This document shows, in pieces, positions 9,745 through 19,561 of a stretch of 64,000 bases of DNA (the first letter of the stretch is position 1; every line of letters begins with the position of its first letter). This stretch comes from an uncultured Bacteroidales bacterium. GTDB taxonomy: Bacteria > Bacteroidota > Bacteroidia > Bacteroidales > P3. The stretch lies in assembly GCA_947168665.1 (NCBI GenBank), contig CAMVMX010000011.1, forward strand, positions 55,085 through 119,084, in the 5' to 3' direction. Under the pieces are notes generated by a model, which did no database searches, was not told where the DNA came from, and saw only the letters and a program-made list of their open reading frames with translations. The translations under genes were made by a program, and so were the position numbers.

Positions 9745-10683
9745 ATGGATATATCAATAGTAGTACCGCTATTCAACGAAGATGAGTCGCTGCCCCATCT
9801 GGCAGAATGGATTGACCGGGTTATGGCGGAAAACCATTTCGACTATGAAGTGGTGATGGTGGACGACGGGAGCAAGGACAACTCGTGGAAAGTGATAGAA
9901 GAGCTGCATGAAAAGAACCCTCGCTACAAGGGAGTAAAGTTCCGCCGCAATTATGGCAAATCCGCAGCCTTAAATGTGGGATTTGGTCAGGCACAAGGCG
10001 ATGTGGTAATCACCATGGACGCCGACCTGCAAGACAGCCCCGACGAGGTTCCAGAACTGTACAGGATGATAAAAGAAGATGGCTACGACCTGGTGAGTGG
10101 CTGGAAGAAGAAGCGCTACGACTCGAAACTGGCCAAGAATATCCCTTCCAAATTTTTCAACTGGACGACGCGGAAGATGAGCGGCATCAAGCTGCACGAC
10201 TTTAACTGCGGACTGAAAGCCTATAGGCGAGATGTGGTGAAAAGCATTGAAGTGTACGGCGAGATGCACCGCTATATCCCTGTGATAGCCAAATGGGCCG
10301 GTTTCGGCAAGATTGGTGAGAAGGTGGTGCAGCACCGCAAACGCGAATTCGGTGTGACTAAATTCGGACTGGACCGCTTTGTGAACGGCTACCTGGATTT
10401 GATGAGCATTATGTTCATGTCGAAATTCGGCAAACAACCCATGCACTTCTTCGGTCTGGTGGGCAGCATGTCGTTTCTGCTGGGATTCATTGCCTTTGTG
10501 ATAGTGTGTCTGCTGCGCATCATCGGACGGATTGCATTGACCAACAGTGTATGGTTCTATGTCTCGATGCTGTTTATCCTGATGGGTGCGATGCTGTTCC
10601 TTGCCGGATTCCTCGGCGAGCTGATATGCCGAAATTCAACTACCCGAAACCAATATCTGATTGAAAAAGTAATAGAACAATGA
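9745..10683 (+). CDS. Family 2 glycosyltransferase, GtrB/DPM1-like with two C-terminal membrane helices
   Basis: The 312-residue protein has the GT2 catalytic domain: VVPLFNEDESL, VMVDDGSKDNS, and MDADLQDSPDEV carrying the DxD. It is followed by two membrane helices at about 232-262 and 270-300. This is the plan of GtrB and dolichyl-phosphate-mannose synthase-like enzymes, which load a sugar onto a polyprenyl phosphate at the inner membrane. Its stop overlaps the ychF start by four bases (ATGA). Confidence 0.9.
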   Translation: MDISIVVPLFNEDESLPHLAEWIDRVMAENHFDYEVVMVDDGSKDNSWKVIEELHEKNPRYKGVKFRRNYGKSAALNVGFGQAQGDVVITMDADLQDSPDEVPELYRMIKEDGYDLVSGWKKKRYDSKLAKNIPSKFFNWTTRKMSGIKLHDFNCGLKAYRRDVVKSIEVYGEMHRYIPVIAKWAGFGKIGEKVVQHRKREFGVTKFGLDRFVNGYLDLMSIMFMSKFGKQPMHFFGLVGSMSFLLGFIAFVIVCLLRIIGRIALTNSVWFYVSMLFILMGAMLFLAGFLGELICRNSTTRNQYLIEKVIEQ

Positions 10684-11780
10684 GTCTTCAATGCGGAATA
10701 GTAGGTCTGCCCAATGTGGGCAAATCAACCCTTTTCAACTGCCTGAGCAACGCCAAGGCACAGGCGGCTAACTTCCCTTTCTGTACGATAGAGCCCAACG
10801 TGGGTGTAATCACTGTGCCCGACGAGCGACTGGCCAAACTGGTGGAGATGGAGCATCCAGCATCGGTCGTCCCTGCCACAGTGGAAATCGTGGACATCGC
10901 CGGGCTGGTGAAGGGCGCGTCGAAGGGCGAAGGCCTTGGCAACAAGTTTTTGGCAGACATCCGCACTACGGATGCCATCATCCATGTGCTAAGATGTTTT
11001 GACGACGACAACGTAACGCACGTGGACGGAAGCGTCGACCCGATAAGGGACAAACAAACCATCGACCTCGAGCTACAATTCAAAGACCTTGAAACTATTG
11101 AAAACCGATATGAGAAAGAGGTGAAGAAAGCGAAAGCCGGCGGAGAAGCGAAAGCCAAAAAGCTGGTGGAGGTAATGGATTTGTATCGCGAAGCTCTGCT
11201 GAAAGGTAAAAGTGCCCGCACCGTAGAACTGGACGAAAGCCAGAAGGAGGCAGCCAAGGATTTGATGCTCCTCACGGCTAAGCCAATACTGTATGTTTGC
11301 AACGTTGACGAGGCTTCGGTAGTGACGGGCAACAAGTATGTCGACGCAGTGCGCGAGGCTGTGAAAGACGAGGGTGCTGAAGTGCTGGTGATTGGTGCCG
11401 GCATCGAGGCCGACATCGCCGAGCTGGAATCATACGAGGAGAAACAGATGTTTCTGGAGGACTTGGGGCTTAAAGAATCGGGTGTGAACCGACTCATCAA
11501 GGCGGCGTATAAACTCCTCGACCTGCAGACTTTCCTCACCGCCGGCCCGAAGGAGTGCCGTGCATGGACTTTCAAAAAAGGGATGAAAGCGCCTCAAACA
11601 GCAGGAATTATACATAGCGACTTTGAGCGTGGCTTTATCCGTGCCGAAGTAATCAAATATGCCGACTATGTGGCTCTCGGTAGCGAAGCCAAATGCCGAG
11701 AGGCCGGCAAGATTGCCGTGGAAGGGAAGGACTATGTGGTGCAGGATGGCGACATCATGCACTTCCGCTTCAATGTCTGA
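10680..11780 (+). CDS. ychF: Redox-regulated ATPase YchF (OLA1 family)
   Basis: A 366-residue Obg-family P-loop protein. The G1 box is GLPNVGKS (9-16), the switch/G3 region is DIAGLVKGASKGEGLGN, and a coiled-coil insertion lies at about 130-200. The C-terminus is the TGS domain (AWTFKKGMKAPQTAG, HSDFERGFIRAEV). YchF binds ATP rather than GTP and associates with ribosomes in stress responses. Length and motifs are canonical. It starts inside the end of the preceding glycosyltransferase. Confidence 0.97.
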   Translation: MSLQCGIVGLPNVGKSTLFNCLSNAKAQAANFPFCTIEPNVGVITVPDERLAKLVEMEHPASVVPATVEIVDIAGLVKGASKGEGLGNKFLADIRTTDAIIHVLRCFDDDNVTHVDGSVDPIRDKQTIDLELQFKDLETIENRYEKEVKKAKAGGEAKAKKLVEVMDLYREALLKGKSARTVELDESQKEAAKDLMLLTAKPILYVCNVDEASVVTGNKYVDAVREAVKDEGAEVLVIGAGIEADIAELESYEEKQMFLEDLGLKESGVNRLIKAAYKLLDLQTFLTAGPKECRAWTFKKGMKAPQTAGIIHSDFERGFIRAEVIKYADYVALGSEAKCREAGKIAVEGKDYVVQDGDIMHFRFNV

Positions 11781-11821
11781 AGACCGACCCTCTGAAAGAT
11801 GGAACACCTAAACCAATCGGC

Positions 11822-14620
11822 ATGATGCAGAGAGAACATAACACCTACCAAGTACGGAGACTCCGAAATCTCTGTACCTTGGTAGGGTTTGTTGTTGGAA
11901 TCTGCACCGTTCTCTATTCGTGTTCCACCCAAAAGGCCACGTGGACCAACATCCAGTACCACAACATCACTACCCACTATAATATTTGGTGGAATGGCAA
12001 CGAAAGCCTGAAAAAGGGCGTTGCCTTGATGGATCAAAAGTATAAGGATGACTATACGCAGATCCTACCTGTCTATAAGATGGGGACCAAGGAAGAGAGC
12101 AAATCGCTGAACCCACAATTCGACAGGGCTATTGAGAAAAGCGTGAAAGGGATTAAAAAACACAGCATATTTGTGAACGGACAAGAGCATGTGCCATATA
12201 TCCCGAAATGCTATATGATGACGGCTTATGCCACGTTCTATAAGCATGACTTTGTCACTGCCGCCAGTACTTGCCAAATGCTTGCAACCCAATATGCGGG
12301 AACCGCCATAGCTGACGAGGCTGCCATCCTACAGGCACGCTGTTCTACAATGGACCGACGTTACCGCGATGCGGAAAATGCATTGGATGAAATGGTGGTG
12401 GCCGCCGGCAAGGACAATTTTGCCAACAGCCAAAAACTGAACCTGTATCTGGCTATGGCTGAATGCACTCTCCCCCAAGAGAAATACAAGAAAGGGGTCA
12501 ATTTCCTGAAAATGGCACTTGAACAGCATCCTTCGAGGGCGCAGAAAGCCCGCATATATTACATATTGGGACAGGTGTATCAAGACCAAGGAAAGCGACC
12601 CACGGCATCTAAATATTATGAGAAAGTACTCCGATGCGGCCCATCGTATGAGATGGAGTTCAACGCCCGGCTTAACATAGCGTCGTGTGCCGACCTGCAA
12701 CATACCGACCGCGCAAGACTGGAGAAACTGCTGGACAGAATGCTGAAAGACAAGAAGAACGAAGAGTTCCTCGACCAGATATACTACGCCAAAGGCGAGA
12801 TGTATATGGGTATCAGGGAAACAAAAAAAGCATGCGAGGCATTCAAAACCTCCTGTGCTGTATCCAAAAGCAATCCGGCGCAGAAAGCTCGGTCGGCAAT
12901 CCGGCTGGCCGGCATATTGTTCGATAAGTTTCAGGACTACGACCAATCGCAGATATACTACGACACGGCAATGGCCATCATAAAAACGGACTATCCCCAT
13001 TATTCTGAAATCAAGACGCGCTATGACATTCTGTCCTCGCTGGTGGTCAACACCCGTGTGATTGAGCGTAATGACAGCTTGATAGCCGTATCGCAGATGC
13101 CCGAGACGAAAAGATTGGAACTTATCAACAATAAGATTGAAGAGTTGAAGAAAGCCGAAGAGGAGGCCAAGGAAAGAGAGCTGCTGGAGCAACTGAACAA
13201 TGATGCCAAGTCGCAGCAAAACACCTTACAAGGCGATTGGTATTTCTATAACACCAATACCGTCCAAAAGGGGAAAGAGACTTTCCGGCAACGTTGGGGC
13301 ATGCGCAATCTCGAAGACTACTGGTTCTTGACCAACAAAGGCCTTATGGGCATGAACATGTTGGCCCAGATGAACGGCGTCGACATTCAGGACAGCATCG
13401 AGAGTGGACTCGACGAGTCCGAAAGCCAAGACTCTATCTCCGACTCGACGGCAGCACGCCCCACCGGCAACCCCAACGACCCTCACGATGTGGCATACTA
13501 TCTAAAAGATTTGCCCAAGAGCCAGGCCGAAATCGACTCGATGATGAATGAGACATCAGTGAGTCTGTTGAACGCAGGATACATCTTCTACGACGGCATA
13601 CACAATCTGCCAAAAGCTTTGGAATGCTACCTACGTATGTCAAACGATTTCACATCCAATGCCGAGATTGTGCAAGCATTCTACATGCTCTACAAAATAT
13701 ACGACCGGCAGGGGAACACCCCCAGCGCAAACTACTACCGCGACATGGTATTGATGGGTTTCCCTGACAGCGACTTCTCCAACCTTATTCTCGATGAGGA
13801 CTACTATAAAGAGATTATCCGCCGAGGCCAAATTATCAAAGAGGATTATGACAATGTATATAACCTCTACCGGAAACGCCGTTACGAGGCCGTCCTGAGC
13901 AGTGTGGCCAACGCCAAGCTGCTCTACGAGGGCAACCCGATGCTGGGCAAATTCCGTTACTGGGAAGGACTCTCTTATGCCAAGATGGACAACAAGCAAT
14001 CCGCTGTCACTACCTTCCAGGACATCATAAAAGATTATCAGAAAGACGATACCTTGGTCGACCTTGCCCAAGCCCAACTGGACTACCTGTTGGGCAATGG
14101 TGGCAGATATATTGCCAACAGCGGGGGCAACGCCGATGAGGATATTGACGACCCCGCATTGATTGGCAATACCGACACGAAAGAGGCCTCGCGACCCACA
14201 TCCCGCAGAAAAACAACGGCTGAAGAAACTGAACTTCCTCCCGAAGCCCAGCTCTTCCGTTATCGCGACAATATGCCACATACTGTAATCATCCTTGTCA
14301 AAGAGAAGAAGATACGCGCCACCCAAGTTCATCAGAAAATGGGTTCCTTCATCCTGACCTATTATGCCAATTCGGGTTATAAGGCAGCCCCGCTCATGTT
14401 CACCGATTCGACCCAGATGATTACTGTGAACACATTCAACGATGCCCGCGAAGCAGTCGACTTTGCCAATCATCTCCAATCTGGCGACAGCCCTTTGGCA
14501 GAGTACAACCCCGACGACTATCAAGTTTTTGCCATATCGAAACAGAACTACGTCACACTCTACAATCGCAAACAGGTGGATGCATATAAAATGTTTTACG
14601 AAAAATATTACATACAATGA
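11822..14620 (+). CDS. SprE/PorW-like tetratricopeptide-repeat lipoprotein
   Basis: A protein of 932 residues from the ATG at 11822. The N-terminal hydrophobic stretch ends in LYSC (Cys34), a lipobox, so it is likely an outer-membrane lipoprotein. Then come many helical TPR-like repeats, a low-complexity acidic region at about 520-560, and a C-terminal domain. The region just after the lipidated cysteine (NITTHYNIWWNGNESLKKG) resembles SprE of Flavobacterium and PorW of Porphyromonas, proteins needed for type IX secretion. This agrees with the T9SS cargo proteins at 46.7-51.9 kb. Frame-compatible sequence extends upstream into ychF, but the ATG pair at 11822 precedes the signal sequence and is the natural start. 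The stop overlaps the bactofilin start. Confidence 0.82.
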   Translation: MMQREHNTYQVRRLRNLCTLVGFVVGICTVLYSCSTQKATWTNIQYHNITTHYNIWWNGNESLKKGVALMDQKYKDDYTQILPVYKMGTKEESKSLNPQFDRAIEKSVKGIKKHSIFVNGQEHVPYIPKCYMMTAYATFYKHDFVTAASTCQMLATQYAGTAIADEAAILQARCSTMDRRYRDAENALDEMVVAAGKDNFANSQKLNLYLAMAECTLPQEKYKKGVNFLKMALEQHPSRAQKARIYYILGQVYQDQGKRPTASKYYEKVLRCGPSYEMEFNARLNIASCADLQHTDRARLEKLLDRMLKDKKNEEFLDQIYYAKGEMYMGIRETKKACEAFKTSCAVSKSNPAQKARSAIRLAGILFDKFQDYDQSQIYYDTAMAIIKTDYPHYSEIKTRYDILSSLVVNTRVIERNDSLIAVSQMPETKRLELINNKIEELKKAEEEAKERELLEQLNNDAKSQQNTLQGDWYFYNTNTVQKGKETFRQRWGMRNLEDYWFLTNKGLMGMNMLAQMNGVDIQDSIESGLDESESQDSISDSTAARPTGNPNDPHDVAYYLKDLPKSQAEIDSMMNETSVSLLNAGYIFYDGIHNLPKALECYLRMSNDFTSNAEIVQAFYMLYKIYDRQGNTPSANYYRDMVLMGFPDSDFSNLILDEDYYKEIIRRGQIIKEDYDNVYNLYRKRRYEAVLSSVANAKLLYEGNPMLGKFRYWEGLSYAKMDNKQSAVTTFQDIIKDYQKDDTLVDLAQAQLDYLLGNGGRYIANSGGNADEDIDDPALIGNTDTKEASRPTSRRKTTAEETELPPEAQLFRYRDNMPHTVIILVKEKKIRATQVHQKMGSFILTYYANSGYKAAPLMFTDSTQMITVNTFNDAREAVDFANHLQSGDSPLAEYNPDDYQVFAISKQNYVTLYNRKQVDAYKMFYEKYYIQ

Positions 14621-14961
14621 GTGAAAATATAAACGGCCTGATTAACACCATCACAGTAGGTACTTCCATCAAAGGCGACATAATGGCCAATGGCGATTTC
14701 CGCATGGACGGAATCCTGGAAGGCAATATCACTCTCACCGGCAAACTGGTCATCGGTGAGCAAGGCCATATCGTTGGTAACGTCGTCTGCCAAAACGCCA
14801 ATGTATTAGGCACCATCGACGGCAATCTGTCCGTCAAAGAATTTCTCACACTCTATTCAACCTCGAAGGTCAAAGGCGATATTGTTGCCAACAAACTGGC
14901 TATCGAACCTGGAGCCTACTTCACCGGCACCTGCCACATGCTTGACGAACTTTCAGACTGA
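14617..14961 (+). CDS. Bactofilin (polymer-forming cytoskeletal protein)
   Basis: The 114-residue protein is nearly all the right-handed beta-helix bactofilin core, recognisable from regularly spaced glycine and hydrophobic positions (KGDIMANGDFRMDGILEGN, GEQGHIVGNVVCQNA). Bactofilins self-assemble into filaments that position cell-wall or envelope machinery. It overlaps the SprE/PorW-like gene by four bases (ATGA), so the two are translationally coupled. This supports a shared envelope function. The kinase/RapZ fusion follows nine bases later. Confidence 0.93.
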   Translation: MSENINGLINTITVGTSIKGDIMANGDFRMDGILEGNITLTGKLVIGEQGHIVGNVVCQNANVLGTIDGNLSVKEFLTLYSTSKVKGDIVANKLAIEPGAYFTGTCHMLDELSD

Positions 14962-14970
14962 TTCAATGTC

Positions 14971-16389
14971 ATGACAAACGAAGAGGCTGTCCAACAGCTG
15001 TTCCATTCATGGTCGGGGAGTGACCCCACGGAGATTCTTTCATTGGGTGCCCACGGCAGTGCCCGCAACTATTGGCGTGTGGTCGGCAACGGGCATACCT
15101 ATATTGCCACCTGGAACGACGATGTACGGGAAAACGAAGCATTCTTTTATTATGCTGCCAACCTGGCCCAACGAGGAGTCCGCGTGCCAACCGTCCACGC
15201 CATCAGCGACGACCGAAAGTGCTATCTCCAGCAGGATTTGGGCGATACTACACTCTATTCGCTCCTCTACGAAAAACAACGGGGTGGGGGAGGGTTCGAC
15301 TCCCAAATGTTGACTCTCTACAAGCAAGTGCTGGACGATCTCGCCCACATGCAAATAGCGGGACGCGACATGGATTTCACCCATTCCTATCCCCGTAGCG
15401 ACTTCGATGCCCAGTCCATCCAATGGGACCTCAACTATTTCAAATACTGCTTTCTCAAACTCTGCCACATCCCATTTGATGAAGAACTGCTGGAAGAGGA
15501 TTTTCACATCCTGACACATTACCTGCTCAACACTGACTGCCACTACTTTCTCTATCGCGACTTCCAGTCCCGCAACATCATGCTGAAGGATGGCCAACCC
15601 TACTACATCGACTTTCAAGGGGCTCGGAGAGGAGCCGCCCAATACGACGTGGCCTCACTCCTTTACAGCTCCAAAAGCAACATTCCCGAACCCATCCGCA
15701 AAGAATTGCTCGACCACTATCTAAAAAGCCTCTCCTCCCGGACAGACATCAATTTTGACGACTTCCGCCAACGATTCTACGGCTACGTCCTCATCCGCAT
15801 CATGCAGGCATTAGGGGCTTATGGCTATCGGGGCTACTTTGAGCACAAAGACTATTTCCTTGGCAGCATTCCACTGGCTGTCAACAACCTTCGTACCATC
15901 GTCGAAAATCATCCCCTTCCCGTGTCCTTACCCCACCTCACACATGTATTTCATCTCATCATTGACCATCAGACGACACAGTCTGCCTCCCTCGACCACT
16001 GTGGCCTACGGGTGACCGTCAACAGCTTCTCCTTCAAAAAAGGCCTGCCCCAAGACCCTACAGGAAACGGCGGCGGCTATGTTTTCGACTGCCGGGCCCT
16101 ACCCAATCCCGGCCGTTACCCGCAATACAAAACCTACACAGGGAAAGACCGGCCAGTCATCGAATTTCTGCAAGCTCAGCCCGAAGTGGAACAATTCCTG
16201 TCCGCCGCCCGCCAGATGGTGGGAGCCTCTGTGACCAAATACCTGGAACGCAACTTTAGCAATCTTTCTGTCAGTTTTGGCTGCACAGGAGGACAGCATC
16301 GGTCTGTTTATTGTGCCGAAAGGCTCGCCCAATGGATTACAGAAAATTTTAATTGCCAAGTAGTTATTAATCATATTGAACAACATTAA
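14971..16389 (+). CDS. APH-fold sugar kinase (AmgK-like) fused to a RapZ C-terminal domain
   Basis: The 472-residue protein has two parts. Residues 1 to about 320 are an aminoglycoside-phosphotransferase-type kinase: the catalytic loop is YRDFQSRNIML (Asp197, Asn202) and the metal-binding loop is YIDFQGARRG (Asp214), closer to AmgK (MurNAc/GlcNAc kinase) than to resistance enzymes. Residues 345-472 match the C-terminal half of RapZ: NSFSFKKGLP, DCRALPNP and GCTGGQHRSVY. In E. coli that half senses glucosamine-6-phosphate and binds small RNA. The N-terminal P-loop of RapZ is absent. An enzyme that handles cell-wall amino sugars while sensing their phosphates is a reasonable inference, unproven. 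The gene is adjacent to the bactofilin. Confidence 0.85.
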   Translation: MTNEEAVQQLFHSWSGSDPTEILSLGAHGSARNYWRVVGNGHTYIATWNDDVRENEAFFYYAANLAQRGVRVPTVHAISDDRKCYLQQDLGDTTLYSLLYEKQRGGGGFDSQMLTLYKQVLDDLAHMQIAGRDMDFTHSYPRSDFDAQSIQWDLNYFKYCFLKLCHIPFDEELLEEDFHILTHYLLNTDCHYFLYRDFQSRNIMLKDGQPYYIDFQGARRGAAQYDVASLLYSSKSNIPEPIRKELLDHYLKSLSSRTDINFDDFRQRFYGYVLIRIMQALGAYGYRGYFEHKDYFLGSIPLAVNNLRTIVENHPLPVSLPHLTHVFHLIIDHQTTQSASLDHCGLRVTVNSFSFKKGLPQDPTGNGGGYVFDCRALPNPGRYPQYKTYTGKDRPVIEFLQAQPEVEQFLSAARQMVGASVTKYLERNFSNLSVSFGCTGGQHRSVYCAERLAQWITENFNCQVVINHIEQH

Positions 16390-16433
16390 AAAAAATACTT
16401 TCTACTTTTTTTTATCACATCGTACTTTTTTCG

Positions 16434-16441
16434 TATCTTTG
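16434..16441 (+). promoter_or_regulatory. -7 promoter element before the 16476 gene
   Basis: TATCTTTG, an exact TAnnTTTG match, lies 34 bases before the ATG, in an AT-rich gap after the kinase/RapZ gene. It probably drives the run from 16476 through at least rsmD. Confidence 0.7.
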
Positions 16442-16475
16442 CAAACTGATAGAATAATAAAAACAATACTATATC

Positions 16476-17141
16476 ATGAAAAGTAAGACTTTGATTCAAA
16501 TCCTTTTGGGAATTGTCATCATCGGGCTGGCAGTGGCTCTCTACATGAGCGTGATGAAACCCGTCAAGTTTGACAACGAGTACACTAAACGTCGCGACGC
16601 TTGCGCCGAGAAACTCAAGGCTATCCGCACACTTGAAGAGGCCTACAAGAACACCTATGGCTGCTACACCGGCAGTTTTGACACCCTCTTCAACCGCCTC
16701 ATGAACGAGGACAGTCTGCGTGTCGTCAACAAAAACATCAACTACGACAAAATCCCCGAAGATGTCGACATCAATGAGATGACTGAGGCCGACCAAATCA
16801 AAGCTGGCTATGTAAGCCGTGTGACCGAATATGTCAACCCCATCGACAACCTGCGCAAGTCGGGCAAATTCAAACTCACCGACGAGGAAATCCTCAACCT
16901 CCGCTACGTCCCCTATCCCCGCGACAAGAAATATGACTTCGACCTGAAAGCCGGTTTCATTGAAAAGAGCGGATACCAAATGCCCGTCTTCGAGTGCCTT
17001 GTCAACATGGAAGACCTCCTGGCCGATATGGATCACCAACTTGTTGTCAACAAGATTGCCGAATTGGTCCAGAACCAGCGCTTCACCGGTTGGAAAGTAG
17101 GCGACATGACCCAGACAATCACTGATGGTAACTTTGAATAA
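16476..17141 (+). CDS. Membrane-anchored protein of unknown function
   Basis: The 221-residue protein has one N-terminal membrane helix (about 7-25) followed by a soluble domain, presumably periplasmic, rich in charged residues. The first part after the helix (KRRDACAEKLKAIRTLEEAYKN) looks like the amphipathic helix of a pilin-like or minor-pseudopilin protein, but no prepilin cleavage site is visible. I do not recognise a named family. It starts a probable operon with the DUF3822 gene and rsmD. Conserved hypothetical is the most that can be said. Confidence 0.78.
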   Translation: MKSKTLIQILLGIVIIGLAVALYMSVMKPVKFDNEYTKRRDACAEKLKAIRTLEEAYKNTYGCYTGSFDTLFNRLMNEDSLRVVNKNINYDKIPEDVDINEMTEADQIKAGYVSRVTEYVNPIDNLRKSGKFKLTDEEILNLRYVPYPRDKKYDFDLKAGFIEKSGYQMPVFECLVNMEDLLADMDHQLVVNKIAELVQNQRFTGWKVGDMTQTITDGNFE

Positions 17142-17158
17142 AACACCAATGCCGCAAA

Positions 17159-17974
17159 ATGGTCACGGATATCATCACCACCGATAGAGTAGTGGCTGAC
17201 AGCGACAAAGAACTATCCATTTGCCTTTGGGCGAATGGATTTTCTTTTTCAGTCGCGACCGCCGACAGGCTGCTGTTGACAGTCGGACAGGTCCAAACCG
17301 ACACACCCCCCACTGCCACAACGCTTGCCCAACTGTTGCCCCAGACCGTCTGTCCCGACGGAGCAGCACTGGACTACAAAAAAATGCGGCTCATCATTCC
17401 CGCGTGGCAGTCCGTCTGGATACCCTCACATCTCTATAACCCAGCCCTCGACCGCCAATACCTTGCCACCGTGACCCATCTGCCCGACGGCACCAGCCCC
17501 TTCAGAGTCCTCTCGCCGGTTCTCGACTCCTACCTCGTCTTCACTGCCCCCTCCGACACTGTCATGGCTCTGAAAATAGCCCTGCCAGGAATCGACGTGG
17601 TGGGCCACCATGCTGTTCTTGTCGAAGCCGCGCTGCGTGACGCCGGGAACAACCATCCCACCATCCTGCTTCACGTAAGGCAGAGAGCCGCCGACATCGA
17701 AGCCCTCTACAACGGCCGCCTACTACTCTCCAGCACCTTTGCCGCCAACAATACCGACGAAGTACTATACCACACCCTCAACGTAATGAAACGCCTCCAT
17801 CTCGAAACCCCCGACATGGAGCTTTCCATCTGCGGACTCGTGGACCGTCCATTCTTTGCCCTCCTCCAGCACTTTTTCCCTAACGTGTCGCTCCATACTG
17901 GCACACCTTTCACCTACCTCAACCCCGAATTCCAGACGCTCCCCACCTACCGCCACACCCTCATACTCACCTAA
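17159..17974 (+). CDS. DUF3822 family protein
   Basis: A 271-residue protein that fits the Bacteroidota family DUF3822, which has an actin/ASKHA-like layout of two related halves; the function is unknown. It is followed 36 bases later by rsmD, and this pairing recurs across the phylum, so the family call draws on context as well as on the sequence. There is no signal peptide or membrane segment. The start at 17159 is the only ATG near the 5' end. Confidence 0.78.
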   Translation: MVTDIITTDRVVADSDKELSICLWANGFSFSVATADRLLLTVGQVQTDTPPTATTLAQLLPQTVCPDGAALDYKKMRLIIPAWQSVWIPSHLYNPALDRQYLATVTHLPDGTSPFRVLSPVLDSYLVFTAPSDTVMALKIALPGIDVVGHHAVLVEAALRDAGNNHPTILLHVRQRAADIEALYNGRLLLSSTFAANNTDEVLYHTLNVMKRLHLETPDMELSICGLVDRPFFALLQHFFPNVSLHTGTPFTYLNPEFQTLPTYRHTLILT

Positions 17975-18010
17975 ATCATATAACCCAACATCTAACACAA
18001 ACTCAGTCTC

Positions 18011-18559
18011 ATGCGTATTATAGCCGGTTCACTCAGAGGCCGCCGCCTCAATCCCCCTGCATCACTCCCCGTCCGTCCCACCACCGACATGGCCCGCGAA
18101 AGCCTCTTCAACATCCTCAACAACTATGTCGATTACGAAGACTGCACCGTCATGGACCTCTTTGCCGGCACCGGGGCCGTCTCATTCGAATTCATTTCGC
18201 GTGGAGTCAAAGAGGTCACCTCTGTCGACATCAACAACCAGTGCATCGAATTCATCAAACAATCCGCCCAACACATGAGGGTGAGCAATCTTCACGCCGT
18301 ACGTTCCGATGTCTTCGACCTCCTGAAGCGGGCCTATAAAAAATTCGACATCATCTTTGCCGACCCGCCCTACGCACTCGACACCCTCCCGCAACTGCCC
18401 GACCTCGTTTTCGGCAGCAATATCCTCACCGACGACGGTATCTTCATCCTCGAACACCCGCGCGAGTTCCAGTTCGAAGAGCATCCACACTTCTGGCAAC
18501 ATCGCAACTACGGCAAAGTCAACTTCACCTTCTTCGCCCAACGGCTTGAACAAGAATAA
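18011..18559 (+). CDS. rsmD: 16S rRNA (guanine966-N2)-methyltransferase
   Basis: A 182-residue class I SAM-dependent methyltransferase with the start [15 protein letters not shown] site [12 protein letters not shown] (49-60) and catalytic DPPY (118-121). RsmD modifies G966 in the 30S subunit. Length and motifs are canonical. It follows the DUF3822 gene and is 37 bases before purC. Confidence 0.94.
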   Translation: MRIIAGSLRGRRLNPPASLPVRPTTDMARESLFNILNNYVDYEDCTVMDLFAGTGAVSFEFISRGVKEVTSVDINNQCIEFIKQSAQHMRVSNLHAVRSDVFDLLKRAYKKFDIIFADPPYALDTLPQLPDLVFGSNILTDDGIFILEHPREFQFEEHPHFWQHRNYGKVNFTFFAQRLEQE

Positions 18560-18596
18560 AAAAATATCCAACAATCGCAACAAACAAAACATCAAT

Positions 18597-19544
18597 ATGA
18601 AAGCAGTTATCAAAACCCAATTCTCTTTCCCCAAACAAAAAAGCCTCTATGTAGGCAAAGTCCGCGACGTCTACAACATCGACGACAAGTATATGGCCAT
18701 GGTGGTCAGCGACCGCATCAGCGCCTTCGACGTGGTGCTTCCCAAGGGCATACCCTACAAAGGACAAGTCCTGAACCAAATTGCAGCCAAATTCCTCGAC
18801 GCCACCGCCGACATCGTCCCAAACTGGAAACTCGCCACCCCCGACCCCATGGTCACCGTGGGCCTCAAATGCGAAGGCTTCCGTGTCGAAATGATTGTCC
18901 GCGGCTATCTTGCCGGGAGTGCCTGGCGTGAATACAAGGCTGGCGCCCGCACCCTTTGCGGCGTACCCCTGCCCGAAGGCATGGTCGAGAACCAGAAATT
19001 CCCCACACCCATTCTTACCCCCACCACCAAAGCCGACGAGGGCCACGACGAGAACATCTCCCGCGACGAAATCATCCGCACTGGCCTCGTATCCAAAGAG
19101 GACTACGAACAACTTGAACACTATGCTCTCGCCCTCTTCCAGCGCGGCACCGAAATCGCTGCCCAGAAAGGCCTCATCCTTGTCGACACCAAATACGAGT
19201 TCGGCAAACGCGACGGCAAAATCTACCTCATCGACGAAATCCACACCCCCGACAGCAGCCGCTATTTCTATGCCGACGGCTACGAGGAGCGCCTGGCCAA
19301 AGGCGAACACCAGCGCCAGCTCTCCAAGGAGTTTGTTCGCGAATGGCTCATGGCCAACGGATTCCAAGGCAAAACGGGACAGCAAATACCCGAAATGACC
19401 GACGACATCGTCAACAGCATCACCGACCGCTACATCGAACTCTACGAACACATCACTGGCGAAACCTTCCAGAAAGCCGAAGACTGCGCCGACATTGTAG
19501 GCCGCATCGAGAAGAACGTCACCGAATGCCTCAAGAACCTCTAA
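18597..19544 (+). CDS. purC: Phosphoribosylaminoimidazole-succinocarboxamide synthase (SAICAR synthetase)
   Basis: The 315-residue product is of the longer PurC type (about 300 residues). It has [20 protein letters not shown] (ATP-binding strand), [15 protein letters not shown], and the [14 protein letters not shown] and [11 protein letters not shown] segments of the substrate site. It joins aspartate to CAIR in purine synthesis. The start is the ATG at 18597, just after an A-rich run; the open frame extends upstream but overlaps rsmD. No other purine genes are nearby. Confidence 0.96.
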   Translation: MKAVIKTQFSFPKQKSLYVGKVRDVYNIDDKYMAMVVSDRISAFDVVLPKGIPYKGQVLNQIAAKFLDATADIVPNWKLATPDPMVTVGLKCEGFRVEMIVRGYLAGSAWREYKAGARTLCGVPLPEGMVENQKFPTPILTPTTKADEGHDENISRDEIIRTGLVSKEDYEQLEHYALALFQRGTEIAAQKGLILVDTKYEFGKRDGKIYLIDEIHTPDSSRYFYADGYEERLAKGEHQRQLSKEFVREWLMANGFQGKTGQQIPEMTDDIVNSITDRYIELYEHITGETFQKAEDCADIVGRIEKNVTECLKNL

Positions 19545-19561
19545 CCCCAAGGCTCCCTCCC

